NCBI RefSeq assembly: GCF_029873475.1
Contig: NZ_CP123499.1
Span: 62,001 to 126,000, forward strand
DNA from: Arsenophonus sp. aPb
GTDB taxonomy: Bacteria; Pseudomonadota; Gammaproteobacteria; Enterobacterales; Enterobacteriaceae
Direction of reading: 5' to 3'
DNA length: 64,000 bases
In this document: piece by piece, positions 9,336-17,608 of the stretch
How the letters are laid out: the number at the start of each line of letters is the position of its first letter
Position numbering within the stretch: position 1 is the first letter of the stretch
Notes under the pieces: model-generated
Told to the model about the DNA's origin: nothing
The model's input: only the letters and a program-made list of their open reading frames with translations
Database searches by the model: none
Made by a program: the position numbers and the translations under genes

Positions 9336-11378
9336 TTATTCATTAATACCATAACTGTGTAACATTGCATCTAGCTTTGGTTTTCGTCCGCGGAAACGTT
9401 CAAAAAGTACCATGGGTTCCTCTGAACCACCACGACTTAAAATATTATCAAGAAATGCTAATCCAGTACTGCGATTAAAAATACCTTCTTCGCTGAATCG
9501 TGAGAATGCATCGGCGGCTAAAACGTCGGCCCATAAATAACTATAGTAACCGGCCGCATAACCACCAGCAAAAATATGGCTAAATGCATGCGGGAAACGA
9601 CTCCATTCTGGAGACGGTACTACTGCAACTTGTTGTTTAACCGATTGTAAGGTTGATAAAATTTGTCCGCTTTTTTGCGGCGAATATTCTGTATGTAAAC
9701 GAAAATCAAATAAGCCAAATTCTAATTGACGAAGAATAAACATTGCAGCCTGATAATTTTTGGCTGCTAACATATTATCTAACATTGATTTTGGTAATGG
9801 TTCACCAGTTTCATAATGACCTGAAATAAAAGCAAGTGCTTCCGGTTCCCAACACCAATTTTCCATAAATTGACTTGGCAGTTCGATAGCATCCCAGGGT
9901 ACACCATTAATGCCAGCAACATCCGCTACTTCAATTTGGGTTAACATATGGTGTAAACCATGGCCAAATTCATGGAATAGGGTAATAACTTCATCATGGG
10001 TAAACAGCGCCGGTTTATCACCAATGGGTTTGTTAAAATTACAGGTTAGGTAAGCCACCGGTTTTTGTTCGCTACCATCGGCATGTTTTAATTTGCCTGC
10101 ACAATCATTCATCCAGGCACCGCCACGTTTATGTTCTCGGGCATAGAGATCTAAATAGAAGCTACCGCATAAATCACCGCGTTCATCATATAATTCGAAG
10201 AAACGCACATCGGGATGCCATATCTCCACATCATGACGTTCTTTAGCTGTCAAACCATAAATTCTGTTAATCACCTCGAACAGACCGTTTATAACCCGTT
10301 GTTCTGGAAAATAGGCACGTAGTTGTTCATTATCAATTGAAAATTTATGCTGTTTTTGCTTTTCACTGTAATAACCCAGATCCCAGGGCTCAAGTTTTTC
10401 AATCCCGTAGTGATCCTTAGCAAATTGGGACAATTCAGCAAGCTCTTTTTCACCTTGGTGGTAAGCTCGCTGGGCAAGATCGGTAAGAAAATCTAGCACC
10501 TGTTTGGGTGATTCGGCCATTTTAGTGGCTAACGATTTTTCAGCAAAGTTATTAAAACCAAGTAATTGAGCTAATTCGTAGCGTAAGGCTAAAATTTCGT
10601 CCATAACCTCGCTATTATCCCATTTACCAGCATTTGGCCCCTGATCAGAAGCACGGGTGTTATAGGCATGATGCATTTCTTGGCGTAGCTCACGATTATC
10701 AGCATAAGTCATAATCGGCAGATAGCTTGGCATATCTAACGTGAATAACCAGCCTTCTTCTCCTTTAGAGTTAGCTAATGCTTTTGCTGCTAACAGCGCA
10801 CTTTCTGGTATACCAGCAAGCTTGTCGCTATTTTTAATCAATTGTGTCCAACCCATTGTTGCATCTAGGACATTATTGCTAAATTTAGTTTTTAATTCGG
10901 CAATTCGAATAGCAATTTCGCCATAACGCTTCTTTTTTTCTACAGGTAAACCAATTCCGGATAACTCAAAATCACGTAACGTATTTTCAATCGATTTACG
11001 TTGTGCTTGATTGAGTTTATCAAATTCAGCACTATTTTTTAGTGACTTATAAGCTTGATAAAGGCCGGTGTGTTGCCCCATCCAGGTACTAAATTCTGAT
11101 AGCATAGGTAAACAGTTATCATAAACTTGTCGTAACTCATCACTATTTTTTACTGCATGGAGGTGACTAACGGGTGACCAAGCGCGGGAGAGTCGGTTGT
11201 TAGCTTCTTCTAATGGTTGGCATAAATTGTTCCAGCTAAAGGTGCTATTTTCTTTAAGTATGGTCTCAATTGTCTGTCGATAGCCATTTAATACAGTGTT
11301 TACCGCTGGGATCACATCTTGCGGTGTGATGGTGTAAAAATGGGGTAACACCGATTTTGTTAGTAAAGGATTTGTCAT
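9336..11378 (-). CDS. prlC: Oligopeptidase A
   Basis: A cytosolic M3-family zinc metallopeptidase that degrades short peptides, including cleaved signal peptides. The 680 residues match OpdA. The zinc site HEFGHGLHHML is at about residue 469, with a downstream Glu in ELPSQFMENW. The C-terminal sequence GGSEEPMVLFERFRGRKPK is typical of the family. It is the first gene of the prlC-rsmJ operon. In E. coli prlC expression belongs to the heat-shock regulon; no sigma-32 promoter could be called with confidence here. Confidence 0.96.
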   Translation of the reverse strand: MTNPLLTKSVLPHFYTITPQDVIPAVNTVLNGYRQTIETILKENSTFSWNNLCQPLEEANNRLSRAWSPVSHLHAVKNSDELRQVYDNCLPMLSEFSTWMGQHTGLYQAYKSLKNSAEFDKLNQAQRKSIENTLRDFELSGIGLPVEKKKRYGEIAIRIAELKTKFSNNVLDATMGWTQLIKNSDKLAGIPESALLAAKALANSKGEEGWLFTLDMPSYLPIMTYADNRELRQEMHHAYNTRASDQGPNAGKWDNSEVMDEILALRYELAQLLGFNNFAEKSLATKMAESPKQVLDFLTDLAQRAYHQGEKELAELSQFAKDHYGIEKLEPWDLGYYSEKQKQHKFSIDNEQLRAYFPEQRVINGLFEVINRIYGLTAKERHDVEIWHPDVRFFELYDERGDLCGSFYLDLYAREHKRGGAWMNDCAGKLKHADGSEQKPVAYLTCNFNKPIGDKPALFTHDEVITLFHEFGHGLHHMLTQIEVADVAGINGVPWDAIELPSQFMENWCWEPEALAFISGHYETGEPLPKSMLDNMLAAKNYQAAMFILRQLEFGLFDFRLHTEYSPQKSGQILSTLQSVKQQVAVVPSPEWSRFPHAFSHIFAGGYAAGYYSYLWADVLAADAFSRFSEEGIFNRSTGLAFLDNILSRGGSEEPMVLFERFRGRKPKLDAMLHSYGINE

Positions 11379-11574
11379 AATAAAAACATCCTGTGATTAA
11401 TTATCCTATTTGCTAGGTAAAATTAAATATATAAGAGATGTGATTAAGATATGGCCACATACGGCTGAGTTCAATATTAGGCTAGATATTTTATCTGATT
11501 TTTTGCGAGATTGTTTAAATACATAGGTTTAGAATTTCTGCAAATAGGATTATAATGATTACCAATTTTTCCAT

Positions 11575-11669
11575 GGAAGATCATCGTCCCCGGTGGGGTG
11601 GCTGGACTTCAAATCCAGATGGGGCCGCCAGCGGTCCTTGGCAGGTTCGACTCCTGTGGTCTTCCACCA
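11575..11669 (+). tRNA. selC: tRNA-Sec (anticodon TCA)
   Basis: The 95-base sequence is nearly identical in layout to E. coli selC. It has an extended 8-bp acceptor stem (GGAAGATC pairing with GGTCTTCC, one G-U pair), anticodon stem-loop CTGGACTTCAAATCCAG carrying TCA, a long variable arm, the T-loop GGTTCGACTCC and an encoded CCA end. It decodes in-frame UGA as selenocysteine with SelA, SelB and SelD, none of which is in this window. selC is a well-known attachment site for P4-type integrases, and an integrase remnant begins 161 bases further on. Confidence 0.95.
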
Positions 11670-11830
11670 ATTGAGTCAATCTAATTCTACTAATCTCTTA
11701 TCAATATATCTATTTTTAATTCAACGGATATCAACTTAGTTCAACCTAAATCAATAGGTTTGTGGCGGCACTTTTGGGTATGTTTATTTTTTCGGAGAAA
11801 ATCGGGGAAATAGTTATAAATCAATAAATA

Positions 11831-12190
11831 GTGTCACTCAAACCATACAAATTTCCTGTAAGGAAAGGGCTATATCTGTTAGTGAAACCTGGTGGTGCTA
11901 AATACAGGAGTATGGGATACCTCTTTTTAGGCAAAGGGGAATGATTAGCGTTTGAGGCTTATTGTGAAATCACGCCTAGTGCAAACAAGGAGAGAAAAAA
12001 GGATGCAGCAAGGAAGTTACTTGTTTCAGAAAGTAACCCTGCCCAGAAATTCATTTGCGTCAATATGCCTGCCTTTTTCAGTAAGAAAAACCGATACCAT
12101 GTTTCTTTTCAAAATACACCTCAGTCCCTGTATACCAGTATTCTTTATAGGATACATTTATCTTTACTTATTTTTTGTTTAGGTGGCTAA
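11831..12190 (+). pseudogene. P4-family integrase remnant (N-terminal part only)
   Basis: Reading one frame from the GTG at 11831 gives a recognisable P4-type tyrosine-integrase N-terminus. KGLYLLVKPGGAKYRSMGYL matches the family pattern GLYLLVKPSGSKxWRxxY. After a TGA at 11942-11944 the same frame continues LAFEAYCEITPSANKERKKD and AARKLLVSESNPAQ, matching the YPEISLAxARxxRxxARxLLAxGxDP block. The frame ends at a TAA (12188) after about 119 codons, so the core-binding and catalytic domains with the R-H-R-Y residues (roughly 280 residues) are missing. It sits just downstream of selC in the orientation expected of an integrase that entered there. Because the protein is truncated, the in-frame TGA is most likely decay and not a selenocysteine codon. 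Confidence 0.75.
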
Positions 12191-12304
12191 GCTGAGGGAT
12201 CCAGAGTGTATAGAATATCTGTTAATCTAACCCTTTGAGACTATTAAAATTAAATTTTCCTTTAGCTATACAGGAGCTCAGTTATTCAGGAATCTGTTCT
12301 GTAC

Positions 12305-14026
12305 TCATCCAAACCGGATACCAAATAATCCGCCATCCTCGGTAGCATCAGTAAGGTGTGTGGGGAGTACATATTCCTGAAGATCGAAACCTTCAATAGC
12401 TTCCTTAAAAGCATCATCTTCATTCATTGTGACGATATACTGGAAACCGATCTCTTGCGCTATTTCAGCACCGAGGCGTAATGCACTGATCACCTGACGT
12501 CCATCAACACCATCGAATAAATGGCTATCGTGTATTAGAAATCCGGGTCCAGTCTGACGTTTGGTACACAAACGCATAAGCATCATATCAAAGCAAAATA
12601 TTTGCATACTCTTAATACCTTTACTACGTTCTCCCTGCATAGGAAATCTGAATACAGGGCCATTGGATGTTTCATCGATGGTCATGCTACCAGCTGATTC
12701 GTACAAACGTTGAGATGTTTCTTCATAAGCTACAATAGCTTCTGCTAAGAGATCTTTTTGCTCAGTAAAGTCACGCCGCAGACGGATCATCAGACGATTA
12801 CGTTCAATTTCGAGTTCATTCTTAGTTCCTTCAAGTTGCTCTGCAGCTTCAAAACGTTGTCGCAAGGTTTTTACTTCAGACTCCATTCTTCCCAGTTCAC
12901 CCTGTAGTTTGAGAAATTGCTCTAATGCCCCATGACTACGGAGAATATTTAGAATTTCACTACGTCGGTGGTCAAGTTGTGCTTTTTTTGTATCACGTAA
13001 TTCAATCCGTAATTTTGCTGCTTCTAGCTCACTGGAAAGATAATCTTTGCGGTTACGTATCACTGATTCGTGGAAATTTTTCACATCTTCATACTGGCGT
13101 TTAACTAACCCGGGAAGTATGAGACCAACTTCTTTATAAACCGCCTGTAAATCTTCATGATCAGGGGGAACTTCAGATGAAAGTGCATTTTCAAGATCAC
13201 TAATTGCAGAAAAATCAAGCATATTAGCATTAGCTAATTCATTAAGCTGGTGAGTTAGTGTAGTACTCTCCATTTCCAATTCTCGGTATTCTGGCAATAC
13301 GCAGAATACATCAATTTCTGAGCGAAGCTTTTTAAGGCGTGCTTCCTGAATAGTCAATTCAGTACGTAAATCAGCAGCTTTACCAATGATTGAGCCGAAT
13401 ACGCCGTTGCCTGCTGCTTTTTTAAGCTCAGCAAGGGTTTTTTCCCGCTCCCGAACAGTCTGCCAATCACGTGCAATTTGCCAGTCTAATCCGAGTAAAA
13501 ACATTAGAGCCATCTGCATATCACCAGTACTCTGCATCGTGGCTTGCTTTTCTGGGCTCATAAAAGCGCCATTTGCTTGCCTGCGAGCAAAGTAGGAAAA
13601 TAGAGATCTGAATGAAGGTGGTTTACTGCCAGCGGCTTTAGGGCTACTCAAACCAAATATTTGTTCTCCAAGAAGTGAGCACCACTCAGTAGGTGAGTAT
13701 TTAATTTTTTCTGCGGATGGGGTCGTAACAAAAATTTTAGCCTTTGAACCACCGCTGCGTTCTACAACTGTAGATTCTGAGCTCAGATCAAAGTCTAGGC
13801 CAAACGTGTATTCAGCCAGTTCGGGAGTACGAAATATTGATTTTGGATCTGCTTCCGCTCCAAATAAAAAATGCACCAACTCAACAAAACTAGTTTTACC
13901 AGCACGATTACGCGTTTGCTTACTGGTGGCACCTTTCGTTTTTTGAGCTATCAGTATATTCAGTCCCGGCTTCAGCTCACCAATATTCTTGAAGCTCGGC
14001 AGCGTACTATAAATGTAATGAATCAA
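12305..14026 (-). CDS. ABC-3C system ATPase (DUF2326-type, SMC/RecN-like)
   Basis: A 573-residue ABC ATPase of the SMC/RecN-like class. The N-terminus has an atypical Walker A, NRAGKTSFVELVHFLFG, at residues 40-56. The middle is a long coiled coil (about 200-440, rich in Leu, Glu and Arg). The C-terminal half-site is GFLIHDSHLFDGVDGRQ near 500, the Walker B hallmark of DUF2326 proteins. In ABC three-component (ABC-3C) systems, recognised by comparative genomics as biological-conflict modules, this ATPase is thought to sense foreign nucleic acid or a nucleoprotein state and license the effector. It is the last gene of a three-gene operon and overlaps the previous stop by four bases. GC content is higher than in the flanking backbone, consistent with acquisition. 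Confidence 0.88.
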   Translation of the reverse strand: MIHYIYSTLPSFKNIGELKPGLNILIAQKTKGATSKQTRNRAGKTSFVELVHFLFGAEADPKSIFRTPELAEYTFGLDFDLSSESTVVERSGGSKAKIFVTTPSAEKIKYSPTEWCSLLGEQIFGLSSPKAAGSKPPSFRSLFSYFARRQANGAFMSPEKQATMQSTGDMQMALMFLLGLDWQIARDWQTVREREKTLAELKKAAGNGVFGSIIGKAADLRTELTIQEARLKKLRSEIDVFCVLPEYRELEMESTTLTHQLNELANANMLDFSAISDLENALSSEVPPDHEDLQAVYKEVGLILPGLVKRQYEDVKNFHESVIRNRKDYLSSELEAAKLRIELRDTKKAQLDHRRSEILNILRSHGALEQFLKLQGELGRMESEVKTLRQRFEAAEQLEGTKNELEIERNRLMIRLRRDFTEQKDLLAEAIVAYEETSQRLYESAGSMTIDETSNGPVFRFPMQGERSKGIKSMQIFCFDMMLMRLCTKRQTGPGFLIHDSHLFDGVDGRQVISALRLGAEIAQEIGFQYIVTMNEDDAFKEAIEGFDLQEYVLPTHLTDATEDGGLFGIRFG

Positions 14027-14271
14027 GCTGACCTCCGAGCCATAAGGCCATTTTCAAGTTCAATAGCTCCAAGAGTGTACAAAAGATCGAGAGCAAGCAA
14101 GAACCAGTCGTAGGTTATCTTTCTGGGTATAACTGTGATATCTGTATCAGGTATATTCAGCTCTTCCCAGATTGCAGAAACTGTCTTGGGGCAAGTAATC
14201 AATGTGAGGATTTGTGCGCCTACTGTTAATAATGCTCTGTCTTGTGGCAAATGTTTGGATGGCAGGATCAT
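14023..14271 (-). CDS. ABC-3C system middle component
   Basis: A compact 82-residue protein beginning MILPSKHLPQDRALLTVGAQ, typical of the small middle component of ABC-3C systems. The rest (TVSAIWEELN ... ITYDWFLLALDLLYTLGAIELENG) reads as a winged-helix-like fold with no catalytic motif. The middle component is believed to bridge the ATPase and the effector. It overlaps both neighbours by four bases (ATGA), so the three proteins are probably made in fixed ratio. Assignment rests on family resemblance plus gene order; the exact middle-component subfamily (probably 6) is less certain. Confidence 0.8.
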   Translation of the reverse strand: MILPSKHLPQDRALLTVGAQILTLITCPKTVSAIWEELNIPDTDITVIPRKITYDWFLLALDLLYTLGAIELENGLMARRSA

Positions 14272-15188
14272 ACTGTCCTCATTGCTTTTGCATCTTCAAA
14301 AATTTCACACTTATCAAACAGGTACGCCATAACAGCTAATACAGCCGCCTTATGCAACGGTGTTGTATTAGTGGTGCCTCCAGCCCATGCTTCTAAGCGA
14401 CCAAATATCTCATCAGGGTGAAGTATTGGCGTCTGCTCTCGTAATAGTATGTATTCACGATTAAACGCTTGTGCAATTTGTTCACCATACGTTGGATTTC
14501 TCCAATTACCAAAAAACTGTGCAACAAGAGGTGATTTTTGCATACCAATTTTCAGAAAATCAGCAACTTCTTGAGATAAAAAATTAGCTTCAATCTTTCC
14601 TTGCGACACTTCTTTTACTTCTATTGTAGTTGGTGCCGACCTAATACTAATATGCGTAAGTACAGCTGCTAAGTCACTGAAACCCAGATTAACGTTGGCC
14701 TCCATTGTCAGTGAGGGCCCGAACCATGATTCAAGATCCTGCAGACTCAGTTGCCGAAACAGGAGCAGCATGTTCTCATATCCCCAATGACTGATCCTGA
14801 TAGCTGGATTATTTTCTCTGAGCTCAGCTAAGACTTCAATTACGTGAGGACCGAGGCGTCCATCAGGAGCATTGTGGACAAAAATCCATTCGTCAAAATA
14901 TTTTTCCCAGTGTTCTTTTGCACCTTTAAAATCTTCATTGATTTTCCTGATGGCTTCGGCCGCACTCAGTTCGTTAGGAGCATATAACTGGAACAGCATG
15001 CGCATAGAAAATAAATACCCGTCATTCTTTCGGTCACCAACATTACCCCAAGGGCGGCAAGCCATGAAATCGTCGTGATATACTTTCGACATTAGTTTTT
15101 CAAACAGATGCTGAAATCCATCCCCTTTGGATTCAAGGAAAGCAATACGAAAATCTTTTTCATAGTTAAGCTGTTGTATACGATCCAT
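14268..15188 (-). CDS. ABC-3C system effector with nuclease-like N-terminus
   Basis: The 306-residue protein is the first gene of the ABC-3C operon. Its N-terminal half carries the pattern Glu (FQHLFEKLM, near residue 29), then GDRKNDGYL (near 52), then FQLYAPNEL (near 68). This resembles a restriction-endonuclease-like (PD-(D/E)xK) active site in which Gln replaces the second acidic residue. The C-terminal half (about 170-306), ending in an all-helical segment with DEIFGRLEAWAGG, matches the conserved ABC-3C C-terminal domain that tethers diverse effectors to the other two components. Expected role: DNA cleavage during phage or plasmid attack once released by the ATPase; this is inference. 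No TTG/ATG alternative is better placed than the ATG at 15188. Confidence 0.8.
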   Translation of the reverse strand: MDRIQQLNYEKDFRIAFLESKGDGFQHLFEKLMSKVYHDDFMACRPWGNVGDRKNDGYLFSMRMLFQLYAPNELSAAEAIRKINEDFKGAKEHWEKYFDEWIFVHNAPDGRLGPHVIEVLAELRENNPAIRISHWGYENMLLLFRQLSLQDLESWFGPSLTMEANVNLGFSDLAAVLTHISIRSAPTTIEVKEVSQGKIEANFLSQEVADFLKIGMQKSPLVAQFFGNWRNPTYGEQIAQAFNREYILLREQTPILHPDEIFGRLEAWAGGTTNTTPLHKAAVLAVMAYLFDKCEIFEDAKAMRTV

Positions 15189-16118
15189 TCGTTTATATTC
15201 CGATCTTAATATTCACTGAATGTATTAAATAAAGACAGATATCCATAGTCTATGTCGTTATAAGAGATAGCACATCTAACGTATGTCTAAAAATACTTCC
15301 ACATCTTTGTAGTATTTGTTTGCATATTCTTGTCTGTCTCAGTCCATATTGCTTTATTGTATGTTACTTTAGTTATTGCGTCATGGACTCTACTTCATAT
15401 ATTCAAAGCTTTTTCACTCAAAATTTTCTGCAGTTTTCTACGTCAAAGATCTGTGGTGAGATTCTTTTTTGTCTAGTATTCGGGGAATACTCGTCATAAT
15501 CACTGACCAAGCGACACATAATCATCCATTATCCGCTCCAACCCCGAGTTTTCCAAGTCTTCCAACCAGCCATTCCCTCAGTTGTTTTTCCGTTTTCATC
15601 TTTCAAGATATTATTCAGCTAATCATCTTATGGAAAGCCTAGCAGCAAATATACCAAAACAACCACATCAGTTTGGGACGTAACTTAGAGTATTGGACGA
15701 TTTAAACAGGCTAATTAGTTTATTAGCAAAAGAACGTTACCCAAGCCAGATGTATTTGTTAAGTAGAATGACTTCTAGCATCGGCTGATAGCGTAATAGT
15801 CAGTCATCAACCTCTAAGTTGATATACAATCAGATTGAATAGATAAGGGCTCAGGAAGCGTTTTACTGTGTATTAAGCGATACAGGTATACAAGGACAGC
15901 GGGTGTACTGCCGATATCAGGAAAGCGCATGTTAGCCATCCTCAGTTGGTGGTTGTTTTGAATAAGTGGATAACACATTCCCTGGCAAACAGCGAGTTTG
16001 GTAAAGCCATCCAACTAGAGTTGATAATGGCGTAGGCGAGCATGATATTTTTTAACGTTAATCTGATGTGATTTAAAGGTGGGCACTAATGTTGTAGCAC
16101 GGGATCGTTATTCGTTGA

Positions 16119-16278
16119 TTAAATTTTGGATTCAGTAATTCGATCCTGTAACCCGTTTTCAACTAGGCTCTTCAGCTAAAGAGCTACGACCTAATTTTAT
16201 CGGCTTGAGGAATTCATTATCTTGCATGAGCTTATAAAACTATTTATCCAACCCTGTTAATTGGGAAATGAATTTCAT
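16119..16278 (-). pseudogene. AlpA-family regulator remnant
   Basis: Minus-strand translation from 16278 gives MKFISQLTGLDK, an in-frame stop, then FYKLMQDNEFLKPIKLGRSS. This is a clear match to the AlpA/MlpA winged-helix regulator (consensus TGLSxxTIYxLMxxGxFPKPxKLGxRxxxW). A shift of frame then restores the C-terminal VENGLQDRITESKI. The 160 bases correspond to about 53 codons with one frameshift and at least one nonsense codon, so the gene is dead. AlpA proteins control excision of P4-like and CP4-type prophages, which use tRNA genes such as selC as sites; this supports an integrative origin for the selC-proximal DNA. Confidence 0.72.
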
Positions 16279-17296
16279 ATCAATAAATTAATCATTCAGA
16301 ATAGAAGTAGATAATGATGTAGAGCTAAAATTTGTCATGAGGAATTTAATAGGTTAAGTCAGAAGTGATATCAATTGAGTTAAAGGGATATCATATTGCG
16401 TCATGACATCCTTTGTTTAGTAATTAATTATTGACTATATCCCACCATTCTATTTCCATCTTTATATGCTTTACTATAGTTTTTAACGAAATACGAGAAA
16501 TCGTCAATCAAAAGTTAGGTTATTATTTATTGTGAGATTTATGTTTAACATTGTAGATCTTAACATTACTAAACAAACCACTATTTTCAATTAAGTTATC
16601 GCTGTGTTTAACCACAATTTTATTTTTAATAAAATAAATAAAAGTAAGCATATAACAATCCCTTATCTTAATAAATCAAAGAAATAATCAAATATTAACT
16701 TGTAATGAGTAAAAATAGTTATTTTCATTAACAATTTAGCCAGGTGACCAGTTTTAGTTGTTTATAAAACGCCAAATACATTGGGAAATGTGAAACTATG
16801 CACAAAAATAAACAAATAAAGAAGATAACGTATTAAAACCGTTATTTGCTCTAGGTTAATGATATGTATATAGATTTTTAAAAATACTAACGATAGCTGC
16901 CATTTTGTTCTGGGTTACTAATCGTGTTTCAAATTGGTAGTGAAAGTGAAAACTCTCAACTCTCAGAGGTTGTAACGCTACAACCTGAAAAACCTTCATA
17001 TCTAATACTTCCCCGCACAAGTGAGGTTTGAAGATGCTTGATATCGTCGGTTAACTGAGCAAATACAAATGAAATGTTGAAATGCCAAATCGGCTTGAGA
17101 GGCAGTTTGTGGTTAGTCAACGATGGTTAAGTTTGGTGTGGTGGCTTCCTTTTCCAGATTGATTAGCGGTGTGTTGGTGATGTTGCCGCGCTCGTCCAGC
17201 ATGATGCTGACAGCGAGCATGTAATAGATTGTTTAGGTGTTATGCGGCCGATTAGTAGGTAAGAGCGCCACTATACCAGCCGTAAGTATTAAGAAA

Positions 17297-17410
17297 TGTT
17301 CTGGCATTAGCGGATAACACAAAGGTGTGAGTCGAAGTAGTAATTGCTGGGATAACAGTCTGATGGAACGTTTGTTACCAAGATTGGTGAGTGAACACCG
17401 CAGCGACTGA
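17297..17410 (+). pseudogene. IS3-family transposase fragment
   Basis: One plus-strand frame reads KGVSRSSNCWDNSLMERLLP followed by a TGA at 17408. This matches the catalytic-domain end of IS3-family OrfB proteins (pattern MSRKGNCWDNxxMERFFRSLK). A stop codon also lies just upstream and no flanking inverted repeats are evident, so only a scar is left. The fragment lies about 200 bases before the NRPS cluster. Confidence 0.5.
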
Positions 17411-17608
17411 TCAAACAAACTGGATAATTTGGGCTAACCATTACAGAACCTATGACGCAATGTATTTCATGTGATTGAGCATGCATCAGATTGATAAGTG
17501 TTTTTGCGATTAAGCAAATGTAATAACCACCTGCTATTTACTATCAACGAAAATCTAGCAATGCAGCGGAGTTACCCTTTCTCACAAAATATAAGGAAAA
17601 AATAGACC

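Larger units (their letters stand above)
15189..17608. other. 2.4 kb gene-poor, decayed mobile DNA
   Basis: No intact gene is visible. The stretch holds an AlpA remnant (16119-16278), an IS3-type transposase trace (17297-17410) and a hairpin AGGTTGTA / TACAACCT at 16967-16986. A 35-codon open frame at 17113-17220 (minus strand, MLDERGNITNTPLINLEKEA) looks like the end of a lost gene that I do not recognise. Around 15500-15620 (minus) three short frames can be spliced by eye into a frameshifted coding segment. The last 150 bases before 17609 presumably carry the NRPS promoter; AAGGA precedes the NRPS start by 11 bases. Confidence 0.7.

Noticed and set aside
11670..11830. Search by eye for a second copy of the selC 3' end as a right attachment site
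   Set aside because: No convincing repeat of the last 20 bases of selC was found downstream; the right boundary of the island stays undefined.
11952..12182. A 76-codon open frame downstream of selC
   Set aside because: It is out of frame with the integrase-like translation starting at 11831, which has clear family similarity, so it is a shadow of the pseudogene.
15490..15625. Minus-strand fragments that can be spliced into KTTEGMAGWLEDLENSGLERIM
   Set aside because: It needs frame changes and I cannot name a family, so it is left as a possible unassigned remnant in the gene-poor stretch.
15814..16014. A 66-codon minus-strand frame, and a plus-strand segment loosely like an IS66 transposase end (LNKWITHSLANSEFGKAIQ)
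   Set aside because: The minus frame has no ribosome site or known motif; the plus-strand resemblance is too weak and is interrupted by stops.
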